Assembly: GCF_000350225.1 (NCBI RefSeq)
Contig: NW_005179382.1
Coordinates: 124,001-188,000 of the forward strand
Source of the DNA: Chondrus crispus
Lineage: Eukaryota > Rhodophyta > Florideophyceae > Gigartinales > Gigartinaceae
DNA: 64,000 nt
Direction: 5' to 3'
Shown: positions 10,210 through 19,944 of the stretch, piece by piece
Numbering within the stretch: the first letter of the stretch is position 1
Layout: each line of letters starts with the position of its first letter
The notes under the pieces: model-generated
Told to the model about the DNA's origin: nothing
What the model saw: only the letters and a program-made list of their open reading frames with translations
The model's database searches: none
Made by a program: the position numbers and the translations under genes

Positions 10210-12780
10210 TTACCCTTTTTTCGAACTTCCCGTGCTATCGGAGCTAACCTCCTGGCTATCGACAGCCAGGTCTTCCTCCGGTAGCCGGCCGCGTGGGTCG
10301 GGACGATTCCCCCACTGCGGCTCGGCGGCCGTGGCGAAGTATTCGGGTACTTCCGGGCCTTGACCTGCGGCGTCCGGTCGTCGCAGGATATGGGGGACGA
10401 AGCGAGTCGGCTCGCCTTCGTGACTCTCTGTGGGTAGAGGGTACGGATCATCTACCCAGTCTTGCAGGTACATTATCGCATTTTGTACCTGTTGGGGTAA
10501 CCGAGAACGGTCTCGGTCCCCTCTCTCTCCTTGGCGCGGGTACCTTGTGTCCGCCTGCCGGTAGGCGGGTCGATCCCGACGATCGACTTCGTTACGACGG
10601 TACCCGCCTCCACGGGGGGCGAAGCGTGCGCCCCCACCCGATCGGTTCGGGAAACCTTGACGCGGGGGACGGCCCTCGCCCACCGCTTGCCCGAGGAGAT
10701 TACGCGCACCGGGGCGCGTCTCCATCTGGTAGCGGTAGTTCCTGTACGCCGTGAACATTCGTTGTTCCGGCGACAGGAACGGGCACGCGTACATGGCATG
10801 CCCGTACGTACGGCATAGCCAGCACACGTACGCGCTGCCGTCCGTTGAGGCGAAGGTCGCCGCGTGCCGCGCCTCCTCATCGGTGAGGAGGGGCACGCGA
10901 GGCGAGGCGCTTCCCCTATCTCGACTCGAGATATCGAGCTCGGCGACGCGGGGATCCGTGCCCCTTGCCACTCTCGGAGTGGCCGCGAATGCGGTCGCGT
11001 AACTCGATGTCGTTCCGGTCGACATCGGTGAGGGGGTTCGTGCCCCCACGGGCCCTGGTCCTTGCGTAATGAGGACAGGGTCGGCCTGCCACTCATCCTC
11101 CCCGATATGGAGGGTCGAGGCGGACGAACTTGTCGCGGCGGACTTCGTAGTCCTGCCAGCCGTCCCTACCGGTTTCGAATCCGGCAGAGGTAAACCGTGC
11201 CGGGCGCGGTACGTTGTACCTTCTGCCGTGGCGATACGGCGGATGGTCGGAAGATCGGTCTTCTGACTACCTGGCAGCCTTTGCACAGTTTCGGATACTG
11301 CGGCACGGGTTGCCGGTGCCAGTCCCCGCACGAAGTAGTGCGCGAGGGACTGTTCGGAGAACACTGCCGTGCATCGGAACGCGGCAGTCTCGAGTCGGTC
11401 AGCAAACGTGCTTTCCGTCTCATGCGATTGCTGTCGCGCCGTAGCGACAGCGTCGTACGCTTCACCTAACACGTCGTCCGTGAGGTAGCGTTTTAAGAAT
11501 TGATTCACGAGCCCCGGCCAGCTCACGTTGTCGTGGAGCTGGCCGGCGCGGAGGCCACGCATCGTATAACTCGTATACAGGCGCTCCGCGTCGCGTTCGA
11601 GGAAGTGCGCGAGGACTCGTACCGCAACACCTTCGGTCAGGTGTTGCGAGTTGAAGGTGATTCGGATATCCTTCAAAAACGGTAGCAGCTGGATCGGGTC
11701 GGTACCGTCGAAGCTGCGCATCGTGGGACGGATCCCACGACAGCGTTGGACGTACTTCGCGATCCGTCCTGCGTCACCCGAGGTAACGAGCCTCGAGGTG
11801 TTATCCAAGCGGTACATACGATAGTCAGCATCGGCCCTGAACTCTTGGATCATCGTATGTACCGGCTCGAGCCCGGGTTCAGCGGGACCCAGCGTGCCGA
11901 AGGAGGTAACCGGTAGCGTACGGACGACTACCGGACCTGGATGCTCGGCGTAACTCGCCGGCGGGTAGCCGCCCCAGCGGGGATCGACGGAGAACATCGG
12001 TTCTCCGGATCCGCGGGCGGCTCTTCCACGGTCCTGTTCGTCCGCGTACGATACGCGGTCCACTTGCCGCCTACTTCCGGCGATAGGCGGCAAGACTTGG
12101 GTCTCAGACGCGAAGTTCGCGTCTATCGGAGGACGGCTTCCTTCTGCCGTCCGACTGGTAGCGGCACCAGTCGGACGCCAACCTTCGGGGGCAGCGGCGC
12201 TCGGAGGTACGGTACCACCGGGCCTTCTCGAGGGGGCACCGGGTAGCCTTGCGGCCATGGTACGTTCCATGTCACGAGCACGCCGACGAGTGGCGTCGAG
12301 CTCAGCGGAGAGGTGCGCGAACGCACCCAATTGCTCTGCGGACGGAGAGGTTCGGTCCTCGGGTCGTCTCACCGAGGTCGGCCTCTCAGGGCGACCTTGC
12401 CCAGACGGTCCGGGCGAGGCGAAACGGGAGTCTTCGACGAGCACGATCCGCGAGTGTAACTCGTCGATCAGTGCTCGGAGATTCTCTAAGGACTGCGTCA
12501 CTCTATCGAACCTCCCTTCACGCAGGGAGCGGAGTTCGGCCATACATCGAGTGTATACATGGTCCGATACATCGATCCGAAGGGAAGTACGGACTTCCTC
12601 GATGTATTCGGCTATGCGTTCGAACATCGCCGCCGCTCTTTCCTCGGAGGATCCGAGCGACGGTTCGCGGTCACGAGGACCTGCGTCGCCGTCGCCCGAC
12701 GGGGCCGATAGGGACTGCACAGCGGCCGGACTCAGATCCGCCGCTTCGGAGCGGATCGAGGGCTCGAGCTCTTGGCTCAT
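10210..12780 (-). CDS. gag: Gypsy Gag polyprotein (856 aa)
   Basis: This structural protein forms the retrotransposon particle and packages its RNA. The N-terminal half is low-complexity and charged. The central part (about residues 350-520) resembles a retrotransposon capsid region (ADYRMYRL...FLKDIRITF...). Near residue 670 is a CCHC zinc knuckle, CWLCRTYGHAMYAC, for nucleic acid binding, followed by an Arg/Gly-rich basic tail. It is the first gene after the 5' LTR; the Met codon lies 81 bp inside the LTR edge. The frame ends SSKKG-stop over the run GAAAAAAGGG. The pol frame, -1 relative to gag, is open through this point. There are no internal stops. Confidence 0.9.
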   Translation of the reverse strand: MSQELEPSIRSEAADLSPAAVQSLSAPSGDGDAGPRDREPSLGSSEERAAAMFERIAEYIEEVRTSLRIDVSDHVYTRCMAELRSLREGRFDRVTQSLENLRALIDELHSRIVLVEDSRFASPGPSGQGRPERPTSVRRPEDRTSPSAEQLGAFAHLSAELDATRRRARDMERTMAARLPGAPSRRPGGTVPPSAAAPEGWRPTGAATSRTAEGSRPPIDANFASETQVLPPIAGSRRQVDRVSYADEQDRGRAARGSGEPMFSVDPRWGGYPPASYAEHPGPVVVRTLPVTSFGTLGPAEPGLEPVHTMIQEFRADADYRMYRLDNTSRLVTSGDAGRIAKYVQRCRGIRPTMRSFDGTDPIQLLPFLKDIRITFNSQHLTEGVAVRVLAHFLERDAERLYTSYTMRGLRAGQLHDNVSWPGLVNQFLKRYLTDDVLGEAYDAVATARQQSHETESTFADRLETAAFRCTAVFSEQSLAHYFVRGLAPATRAAVSETVQRLPGSQKTDLPTIRRIATAEGTTYRARHGLPLPDSKPVGTAGRTTKSAATSSSASTLHIGEDEWQADPVLITQGPGPVGARTPSPMSTGTTSSYATAFAATPRVARGTDPRVAELDISSRDRGSASPRVPLLTDEEARHAATFASTDGSAYVCWLCRTYGHAMYACPFLSPEQRMFTAYRNYRYQMETRPGARNLLGQAVGEGRPPRQGFPNRSGGGARFAPRGGGYRRNEVDRRDRPAYRQADTRYPRQGERGDRDRSRLPQQVQNAIMYLQDWVDDPYPLPTESHEGEPTRFVPHILRRPDAAGQGPEVPEYFATAAEPQWGNRPDPRGRLPEEDLAVDSQEVSSDSTGSSKKG

Positions 12781-12841
12781 CTCGACGCGATCGGTTCGCG
12801 GAGGGAAGCGGAAGTCTTCTCGGAGATCGGACTCCAGGGTC

Positions 12842-12859
12842 TTCTAGGTCGGGAGACCA
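12842..12859 (-). other. Primer binding site of the Gypsy element
   Basis: Read on the minus strand, one base after the 5' LTR, is TGGTCTCCCGACCTAGAA. It begins TGG, complementary to a tRNA CCA end, and would pair with a tRNA ending GGTCGGGAGACCA. I cannot name that tRNA from memory. Confidence 0.55.
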
Positions 12860-12860
12860 C

Positions 12861-13560
12861 TGTAGCATATACACCCCCAACGGAGAGGGGTGTATGCACA
12901 GCTCGACGTAGACCCCGTCCGAACGGGAAGACGGGGGTGAAGCGGGACACCAGCTAACGGCACCGGGCAGCGGGCCCGGGTAGCGTGGTAGAGCGGGAAC
13001 GGAGAGGACGCCGGTACGCGCGAGCGGTTCGACGCCTCGACGCCCCGGCGCGGTACTGGGTGACGATCCAGTACCGACGGGCGGAGGCCGAGCCGGCTCA
13101 TGGGCGTACCGCGCGCGTCCTCAACCCGCGCTCGGTGCCGCTCTAAGGTAGTTAGCGAACGCTACCTTAGAATAAGCGGGAAGTCGGACCTTGACGGTCG
13201 GTGGGTGACAAGTCCGTGCTTGTCCCCCTCCGCCGCCGTCGGTCCGCTCCATATTTAATATACAAAACAATCTATCATAACACTACAGTACCGAGGTACT
13301 GTAGTGGGCTACTGTAGTGCAGGTCGGCCTGCACTGTAATACTGTCAGCTATGTCGAGGCTGACAGTACACGTATTACCCGTGGTGCGCGCGCGCTTCGT
13401 TCGCGCGTGTACACGTGTGCACGTGTATGCGCGTGTCCGTTGTCCCCGTGGTGTACACGTGGACACGCGTGGTTGTACTGTAGAGCGTCGAGCTCTACAG
13501 TAGGGGATCCTGTTGTTGATCCAATCTAACTAAAATGCCCCCAGGGGGGGTTATACTACA
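12861..13560 (-). repeat. 5' LTR of the Gypsy element (700 bp)
   Basis: It is a near-identical partner of 1744-2445. It is followed by the target duplication GGGCC at 13561-13565. Differences from the other LTR are scattered substitutions and small indels, so the insertion is not brand new but is comparatively young. Confidence 0.93.
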
Positions 13561-13565
13561 GGGCC

Positions 13566-13665
13566 GTTCGTGTACTGGCCGTACCACGAGCGTGAGTCCG
13601 TGACACTGGAAGAGGTTGGGGCTGCAGTGAGCGTGGCGGCTGTGCTCGTGGAGGCAACGGCGTGA
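13566..13665 (+). pseudogene. SPRY-domain protein, 3' part, downstream of the Gypsy insertion
   Basis: If one copy of GGGCC and the retrotransposon are removed, the frame ending at 1743 continues here without a break as FVYWPYHERESVTLEEVG and stops with TGA at 13663-13665. This supplies the last strands of a SPRY fold (P-x-V...-x-V-x-L). The exact join by the target duplication is strong evidence that the frame was continuous before insertion. Confidence 0.55.
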
Positions 13666-13705
13666 GGAGGGCTATGAGGTTGGCATGCGATGGGCTCGTG
13701 ATCAA

Positions 13706-14693
13706 TCAGACGTGGGAGCAGCGGTTGTGGTACGTATTGCGGGTCGACGAGGTCAAGCGCGGGAGTAGGTGGTATGTAGGGCGTTTTGATACTGCAGAAA
13801 CGTTTACTCCCTGAATACTCTGGTTACTCGTTCGTTTTTTTGTTTGCTGCTGCGAGAGGAGCGTCGTTACCAAAGAAAGTACGGATTGCATTTGCTTCCC
13901 TGTTTGCTCCATCATACCGCTCATGGAGTCGCGATAAGCTGCGAGCTCGGTTGCGCGCTGCGCGCGCTTTTCAGCCCTTTCCTTGCGGTCCTTCTCGCGC
14001 TGGTCCAATTCATGTGTAGCTTTCTCGCGCTCGAAATCTAACTTCTTTTGCTCCATGTCGAACCTTGCCGCTTCTGATTGGCGAAGTGCGAGCCCTATGG
14101 ATTGCATGCCATCACCCACAGCCAAGCGTCGTTTTTTCGAAGGGCTCTCCTCGTCCGAGCTCATCTTCTGTTTACGTCCTTTTTACCACGCAGTGCATTG
14201 AGCACTAAATCTTGTCCTGCAGCGATCTTCTGGCGCTCCTGATCAGCACATTCCTTCATATCTCCATCCTTTCGGGCCCCAAGGTCCCTCTTTGCTTCTA
14301 GAATGTCCCCCAATAGCTCATCGAGCTCCCCTATCTCACCTACAACACCAGAACGAACACTGTCTTGCCCATCGCGCTTGCCGTACTGGTCGAGCAGCTT
14401 CTTGAATGTGTCTTGAATGTGTTTTCCCGTGACTTTGTGCGCGAAATTTGGGTTTGCGTTGGATTTCAGAGCCGCGGTCTGTAAGCAAGAAAGCGTCTCT
14501 CCATGCGGGGCTACATGGGCCTCGGAGGCAAAGACTCCTTGCGCCATAATTAGATCTTCTGTGCCTGTAAATTTGGACTTGCGACCCGGCTTGGACTCTC
14601 GACGACGAATGTCTGTAGAGGTGGAAACAGGCGTCCCTCCTAGTGACTTCTCGGGGTGCCTGGAACGTCCTCAGGGGAAACAACGGTATCCAT
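13706..14693 (-). pseudogene. Harbinger accessory protein: Myb-like head, coiled-coil tail, frame-shifted
   Basis: A Met codon at 14693 starts MDTVVSPEDVPGTP. After a frame change near 14660 the reading continues RRESKPGRKSKFTGTEDLIM, the start of a Myb/SANT-like head. It runs through HIQDTFKKLLDQYGKRDG to RGKKDVNRR-stop at 14161. The -1 frame, opening exactly at GGTAAAAAGGAC, continues with MSSDEESPSKKRRLAVGD and a long charged helix (MEQKKLDFEREKATHELDQ...), a probable coiled coil. The intact counterpart at 29148-30728 has the same plan in one frame, so this copy is either decayed or needs a frameshift. Harbinger accessory proteins of this kind are known to help the transposase bind DNA and enter the nucleus. 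Confidence 0.6.
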
Positions 14694-15069
14694 GGCGCGA
14701 GGGGAGCAGAGGCTGATGTGTTTTGGCGTGTGCTGGTATTGATGTGCTTGCAATTGGTTTCCCGCCCGCTGTGTTTGTGAAACGACTTCACAAACGCACC
14801 ATATTTCACGATTGTTTGCCAGGCTTCATTTGTGAATTTCACAATTGGCCTTCACACGTGGACAGGTATTGAGAGAAAAACGAAATTCATTCACCATATT
14901 TTGATTGCGTAATTACTCTAGTACAGCACTGCAATATCCATGCTGCAGTTCGGATGGAACAACTCAAATTGTGTACAAAGCTCAGAACGGGGTTACAATC
15001 GGCTTTCTCACTCGACACCTTCCCGCAGCACATCGTTTCTCCGATTTGGCAATTCTTCCCCCCTGCAAC
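14694..15069. other. Intergenic; upstream region of secreted-peptide copy A
   Basis: There is no gene. The stretch TTGTGAAACGACTTCACAA (about 14776-14794) is a short palindrome. The 60 bases before 15070 resemble the 5' leader of copies C and D only loosely, and I see no clear TATA box equivalent to theirs. Confidence 0.4.
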
Positions 15070-15405
15070 ATGAAGTTCTCTCTCGCCATCTGCCTTCTTG
15101 CCTGTCTCACGGCCTTAGTTGTGGCTGTTCCAACGAATCCTCGTCTGGCCAAGCTTGCAGAGGTTAGTTGCCAAGAAATGGACCCAGTGTGTAAGCTCTA
15201 CAATCCCACATTTTTGTTTGGGCGTAAAGGGAAAAAATTCACTGACATCATAAACTCCTTGCTTATGTCTTGCACTTTGTCTTACTCTTGTTGCACCTCT
15301 GTCTCCTCCCTTTCATCAGGTCTGGAAAAAGTGGGCGTAAGCTTCAGCATTTGTTCTATGGAGCAATTCCAGGATCTGGATTTCTGTCAGGGCATGCTGG
15401 CTTAG
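15070..15405 (+). CDS. Small secreted cysteine peptide, copy A (two exons, 68 aa)
   Basis: Proposed exons are 15070-15190 and 15320-15405; the 129-nt intron starts GTAAGC and ends TTTCATCAG. The start was chosen because MKFSLAICLLACL is shared with copies C and D and is a clear signal peptide. A conserved pro-segment follows (P-x-N-P-R-L-A-K-L-A-E against PAQPRLPKLRE). The spliced protein has four Cys after the signal (SC, VC, IC, FC), as in C and D although their mature parts differ. Unlike C and D the intron here is open in frame, so an unspliced 111-residue form is also possible. The function is unknown; secretion to the wall or outside is inferred. The flank downstream is duplicated around copies B, C and D. 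Confidence 0.6.
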   Translation: MKFSLAICLLACLTALVVAVPTNPRLAKLAEVSCQEMDPVCKLYNPTFLFGRKGKKFTDIINSLLMSCTLSYSCCTSVSSLSSGLEKVGVSFSICSMEQFQDLDFCQGMLA

Positions 15406-15985
15406 CTTACTCCCGTTGTTTCGGAAGTTGCTTCTGTTCTAATCCTTTCTGAACTTGTTTGAAAAGGCGCTTGTACATCCGTTATTACGCACCCCACGAA
15501 ATAGAGTCCCCGTAAACAAAGTAAGAATTTCCAGATGTTGTGCTCACACATCCTTTCTGAGATTCATTCGTACACGCCACTCAGCGGAGTAGCGCTCTTC
15601 ATGGGTTGTAATTCAGAGATGGGGCAGCATGGACACATCGGCCGGTACAACAGCTCTTGAGAAAGTTTGTCGATTTGCATTATGCCTCATTATACAAAGA
15701 ATTTCGCGACTTCTTGAAGGCCACGGACTGACTTCCTTCTATCGCTCCCATCGCTAAACCAACATTGCCATTTTCTACATCGAAGGGCTTTTACATCTTG
15801 TCCATCCGCCAGGCTTTTGATCTGGTTATCCGAGGGAGGCGTCTCATTAATACAAAAGAATGCGTGTAAGTCAATTTCATGAGAAGTACCTTCTCCACAA
15901 GTCATTGGCAAAATCTTAGCATTTGATGCCGTTTTTTGTGCAACACTTCCAGAACACAGAACACGACGTTCGGGAGTTTATAACA
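15406..15985 (+). repeat. Duplicated downstream block of the secreted-peptide unit
   Basis: This matches 40553-41180 over most of its length, for example ACATCGAAGGGCTTTTACAT and CAATTTCATGAGAAGTACCT in both. Matches to copies D and B are limited to the nearer part. The unit therefore duplicated as a segment of more than 1 kb, not as a coding sequence alone. No gene was recognised in the block. Confidence 0.75.
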
Positions 15986-16114
15986 TTAGGTCTTTGCGTC
16001 AAAAGCTCGCTTTTGCGTAGATCACAGGTGATAAAGGAAAAGCAGCCTATCTACGGAGGGACTCGCTCCGGTGGCACTGGTTCGCCAAGCATCTCGGTAA
16101 ACCGCTCCCACCCG

Positions 16115-16870
16115 GTGGGTGCCGTGCATCCACGGGGTTCTCAGGAGGACGTGCGACCGTGTCGCACGCCCCTCCCATATGGAACCCGCCTGAGTGACCT
16201 GTCTGCCGCGTCGGTGGATGGGTTTACCAGGTGACCTGGAACCCCGGACGACGGCCCGCCCCGAGTGCTTCCCGCCTCGGTCGCGAGTCTTGTCCTTCAG
16301 CGGGAGTGCAGTGCACCCCCGCTGCCCTCATGGCGTTCGCGACCGAGTCGCGGGCACGGACACAAGTACCCCGGCCCCGGGCGGCCCTCCCACACCACGC
16401 TGGTAAAAGGGCTCGACCCGGCTGGCATCGGGAGATACAAGTCGCCCCTCCGCGTGCTTCTGGCGCCGCAGTGGTAGGCAACTGACTCGCCTCGTGGGTG
16501 CCGCGCACCCCGGGGGCTCTCAAGGTACTCGCGACCGGGTCGCGAGTACAGAACAACTACCCTGACCCCGGGTGGCCCTCTCGCACCACGTTGGTGGAGG
16601 GGCCCGCCCCGGTCGGCTCAGGTCGCGCACCCTGGCCCTCCCCGCGTGGCCCACGCGCCGCGGAGGTAGACGGCTGCGCTGACCCGTGGGTGCCGTGCAC
16701 CCACGGGCATTTCGACTTCCGGGCGCGCACCCAACCGCGCCCGGGCCCCCGTGCGAGGTTCACCCTTAACCTACCGCACCGCCCAACCGCCGAACGTCGG
16801 TGGTTGGGCGTCCCAAGATCTGCCCCCACTCCTCTTCGCCTCGGGTGCGCGGTCCATGCCGTCGAGCTCC
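16115..16870. repeat. Degenerate ~190-bp GC-rich tandem repeat
   Basis: Four unit starts are visible at 16115, 16302, 16494 and 16686. The first, third and fourth begin with the self-complementary GTGGGTGCC.TGCACCC type, followed about 30 bp later in at least three units by a second palindrome of the form GCGACCGNGTCGC. Spacing is 187, 192 and 192 bp. Weaker traces of the second palindrome continue near 16905 and 17037. The rest up to 17270 is GC-rich without a recognisable gene. Frames on both strands are open but look like composition effects. Confidence 0.7.
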
Positions 16871-17270
16871 GCTCGCCCGGCACACCCACCCCCCAACACG
16901 GCGACCGTGTCCCCCCCCGTCCCCCCGCACGTCAACACGCCGCGGGACGGGGCTGCGCCGCTTTCCCACCTGGGAAAGAAATCCCCTATCCTGCCACACC
17001 GCCGCCTCCCCTCGCGGGGAGTGCCGGCACCAACGCGGCGACCGTGTCGCCGCGTTTCAAGTTTTCATACGGCTCCGGCTCTGGGAGCCGCCACCCGGAC
17101 CTGGCGCCCACGACCTCCCACCGCGCCCGGCCTCGCCCCACCTCTCCGGTGTTTCGGGTTAAGGTGGGGGGCGTGTGGAGCACTGGTTCCCAGGAGGTCG
17201 CTCGCCCGGGACGCGGAGTTGCCCACGAACCATTGTAGAGAGTTCTCCTTTTTCATTGGCTGTTTCTAGG

Positions 17271-17969
17271 GGTCACTGCTGGACCCACGCCAATTTCCGT
17301 AGCTCGGGCCGCCCGACAAGTGTGGCCCGGGGCACTGTAAGTAGATAGTATGACAACGCGACCTGGGAAGTGCAAATGGCCTGTAAGCTTTTGCGCGGCG
17401 CCGGCTCTGTAAGCCGAGCGCCCTTCCCCGGCCGGCCCCGCCCTACTTAGTCATGGGGGGCCGCGCCTGAACTCGAAGGAAAAAAGCATCAAGAACCTTC
17501 TCCCGAACTCGAGACCTTTCTCTGGATGAGCCTCTTTTTCCGTGGAGTACGTTACTCTCGGATCCCTAAGAGTCGCCGGGCGAGTCACAGCACCGTTTAG
17601 AAGCGCGCGGCTTGGATCCGACCAACCCCCCCTGCAGAGCGTCTGCCCTAGGTTGGCTGCGCTGTCCCTACGTTGGACACCCCTGCGCGTGCGCGTCTAC
17701 GTTGTCCGTCGCGCAGCCCCTTTTGTTGTGTGTGCTATCTCGTTGTCTTCTTTTTCTGTTTCTTTACCTCTCTACTATCCCTACCTACTTACCCACTATC
17801 TACACTTACCTACCTTCTGTCTTCTTCTTTTTCTCCTTCACCCGCGGACTGGATACAGTCCGCTGCTCTACCCTGCAACAGACGATCTGTTGCCGGCCCG
17901 CAAGGCCTGGTCTCCCGAGGACAGTTCGGCCCAGCTGACTATCCAAAACTCACGCGTAGTCTAGGCCAC
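17271..17969. other. Gene-free stretch with a long pyrimidine-rich segment
   Basis: There is no recognisable protein. 17740-17850 is strongly C/T-rich on the plus strand. The stretch ends at the stop codon of the pogo-like pseudogene. Confidence 0.4.
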
Positions 17970-19073
17970 CTAGACTACTACACCAAACGTGACTCCTGCG
18001 AGTTGAGGATTGGTAGGTAAGGTTCCGAGGAGAGTTGTCGGTGACTTGGCTTTGTTCGAAGCGGTCCATAATAGGCAATTCATCGACCACAAGCCTGCTT
18101 CAATGAAGGATTTTCGGGCAATATCTGGAGTCAGGGCACGGTGTCCGGCCACCGCAAGCTTGATTTTAAAAGCCGTATTCGCCCACGGGAGATGACTTAT
18201 CATCAACAAGTCATCTCTCGTCTTTCGTACCGTGCGCTGAAAGTACTTGTTGACGGATTGGTCACAAGGCTGCAGTAAGTGGGTGGTATTAGCGGGTAGT
18301 TTAACGACCAGAATCCGAAGCTTTTCGAATTCTTGCAGCCACGCCTCTCCTTGCCGAGAGCTGTGGCCATCTACAAGCAGCAAAATGTGCTCATCAGCAG
18401 GTATCGTCTTTCGTGCATGTTCGTTAATGTGTTACACGCCTTTAACGATAACGCCCTTGTCGCTGGACCCATGATTGGTCACTACCAGTTCAGTGTCAGC
18501 AGGAAACAAATTTCTGTTGCACAGCCAGTGAGGTACGGCCGTGTTGTCAGTGAAGTCTGTCGAATCAAGCGGGGAGCGCCAGGATTTCATGACTTTCTTC
18601 CCTGAGGCAATAATAAAAAGTGGGGCAATATTGCCACAGGCTGCTACCGCAATACTAGCTGTCAGGTGTTTTCCGGGATCTTTTATTCCCCTTCGCGCTC
18701 CGCCCTGGTTACTTGTCGATGAGGCAAAACACTTCGTCTTTTGTCCATGCTCTCCACAGACCGCTGTCTCGTCCCAGTTCCAGATTTTTCACGGGTCTGG
18801 AAAAAGGTCTGGGAACTTTTTCTGAAGCTTCTGGATTAAAGTTTTTAGCGTACCTATATGAGTGGGGCTTTGGGCTACAAGCCTTGCGCTCGAGACCTGC
18901 TCCGACGTGCGAAACATCAGTTCCCTATGTCGGGCTCGGAAGGATCGGATTGCGTCGGAGGAAGGGACACCGTTGGAAAAGAAGTTACGTCCATCCTGCG
19001 GAATTTGTCCCTGTACGCTCTTCATGAGTGCACAATCTACTGCAAATCCTCTCTCAGCAGCCTCTAATGTCCC
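17970..19073 (-). pseudogene. Pogo/CENP-B-type DDE transposase, truncated and stopped
   Basis: One continuous minus-strand frame reads through two internal stops. It begins at the MULE edge with TLEAAERGFAVDCALMKSVQ, the helical region before the pogo core. After a TGA (18789-18791) comes IWNWDETAVCGEHG with the first catalytic Asp. After a second stop, in KGV*HINEHA, come LLLVDGHSSR with the second Asp and LPANTTHLLQPCDQSVNKYF, the classic pogo block. It ends at 17970. The helix-turn-helix N-terminus is missing; reading across the MULE gives RQSILSSAEESLV at 24771-24810, which fits the sequence just before TLEAAERGF. The MULE therefore appears to sit inside this gene, although no target duplication is visible. 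Confidence 0.75.
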
Positions 19074-19227
19074 GTGTCAAGGGGGTGAGCGCTGTAGTCC
19101 CCAAAACGCGAACTCGCTTACAGAAGCGTGTGCACAGGAACGGTTCCCCGCACCCCTCACGGCCTCAAATCGTAGCCGTCGGGTGCCAATCAGAGGCCGC
19201 CAAGTGGCCACCACGGTACAGTGACGC
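19074..19227 (+). repeat. MULE terminal inverted repeat, left
   Basis: It pairs with 24612-24770 over its whole length with few mismatches and small indels. Confidence 0.85.
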
Positions 19228-19629
19228 TACATAATCATTTCAAATAGGCCCGCGTCACGCGGGCGGACTGAAAAAGTTCTGCGCGGTGCAGTGAAAACGG
19301 AAGAATTTTACGTCGACTACATCGCCTGAGCTGAGCATATCCTATGTATGCCGCCTAAGCATACTATCGTATGCAGTGTGAATCAGCGTCCTGTTCGTAG
19401 GACAACATCGAAAAACTGATTCGACTCAGTGATACTAGATGGATTTGCGGCAACGCAAGTAGGTTTAGAGATCTGCTTTGAGCCTCATTCACTCTCAAAA
19501 AAAGCGCCACTGCTACTGTTGGTCGTTGCGACCCCCATCACGTCGAAATGCTCTTCTAAGGCGTGCACCTCCGAAGCCCGGGCGTTGCTGCCGGCCGTAG
19601 ACCGTCACAGGGCCCGCGACCTCGGAGCT

Positions 19630-19940
19630 CAGACATCGCGACCTCGGAGCTCGGACATCGCTCCCGGCTTCAGGCGGACCGAGAGGGTGCGGCTTTGCAG
19701 ACCGGGCGTCGCAACTGGCAGCAGGCAGGCCCGGGGCGTGTCGCATCGGAGCTCGAGCGTCGCTGCCGTCCCCAACAGAGTCAAGGGCGAGCATTCTCGG
19801 AGTTCAAGCATCGCTCCTGGCATCAAGCGGTCGAGGGGGGTATGGAATTGGATAATGGGCGTCGCTACTGGCAGCAGGCTGTCCAGGGGCACGTCGGGTC
19901 GTACTTTGAGCGTTACTGCGGGCCCCAGGCGGACCGATGA
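19630..19940 (-). repeat. 51-bp (17-codon) minisatellite in the MULE 3' coding region
   Basis: Unit starts lie at 19651, 19702, 19753, 19804, 19855 and 19906, exactly 51 bp apart, plus a partial unit at 19630. On the MULE's sense strand each unit reads as a variable 17-residue motif of the form L-x-x-L-L-P-V-A-T-P. All units stay in phase, so this may be a repetitive C-terminal tail of the transposase or a second product. Confidence 0.8.
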
Positions 19941-19944
19941 CAAT

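Larger units (their letters stand above)
1744..13560 (-). mobile_element. Complete Ty3/Gypsy LTR retrotransposon with chromodomain-like Pol C-terminus
   Basis: The element is bounded by two ~700-bp LTRs in direct orientation (1744-2445 and 12861-13560) that begin TGTAGCATA and end TTATACTACA. The identical 5-bp sequence GGGCC flanks it at 1739-1743 and 13561-13565, so it is a complete insertion. Genes are on the minus strand: gag (12780 to 10210), then pol in the -1 frame (to 5489), then about 3 kb without recognisable genes before the polypurine tract and 3' LTR. Pol order is protease, reverse transcriptase, RNase H, integrase, chromodomain-like tail, the Ty3/Gypsy (chromovirus) order. The LTRs are closely similar but not identical. 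Pol carries one in-frame TAG, so this copy is probably not autonomous as it stands. Confidence 0.95.

Noticed and set aside
14905..15069. Upstream Met for secreted-peptide copy A, giving a 166-residue protein.
   Set aside because: The signal peptide shared with copies C and D begins at 15070; the upstream 55 codons correspond to their untranslated leader.
17266..17987. Possible solo LTR starting TGTTTCTAGG and ending near CTACTACA.
   Set aside because: The termini are only loosely inverted, there is no target duplication, and the right end runs into the pogo coding sequence.
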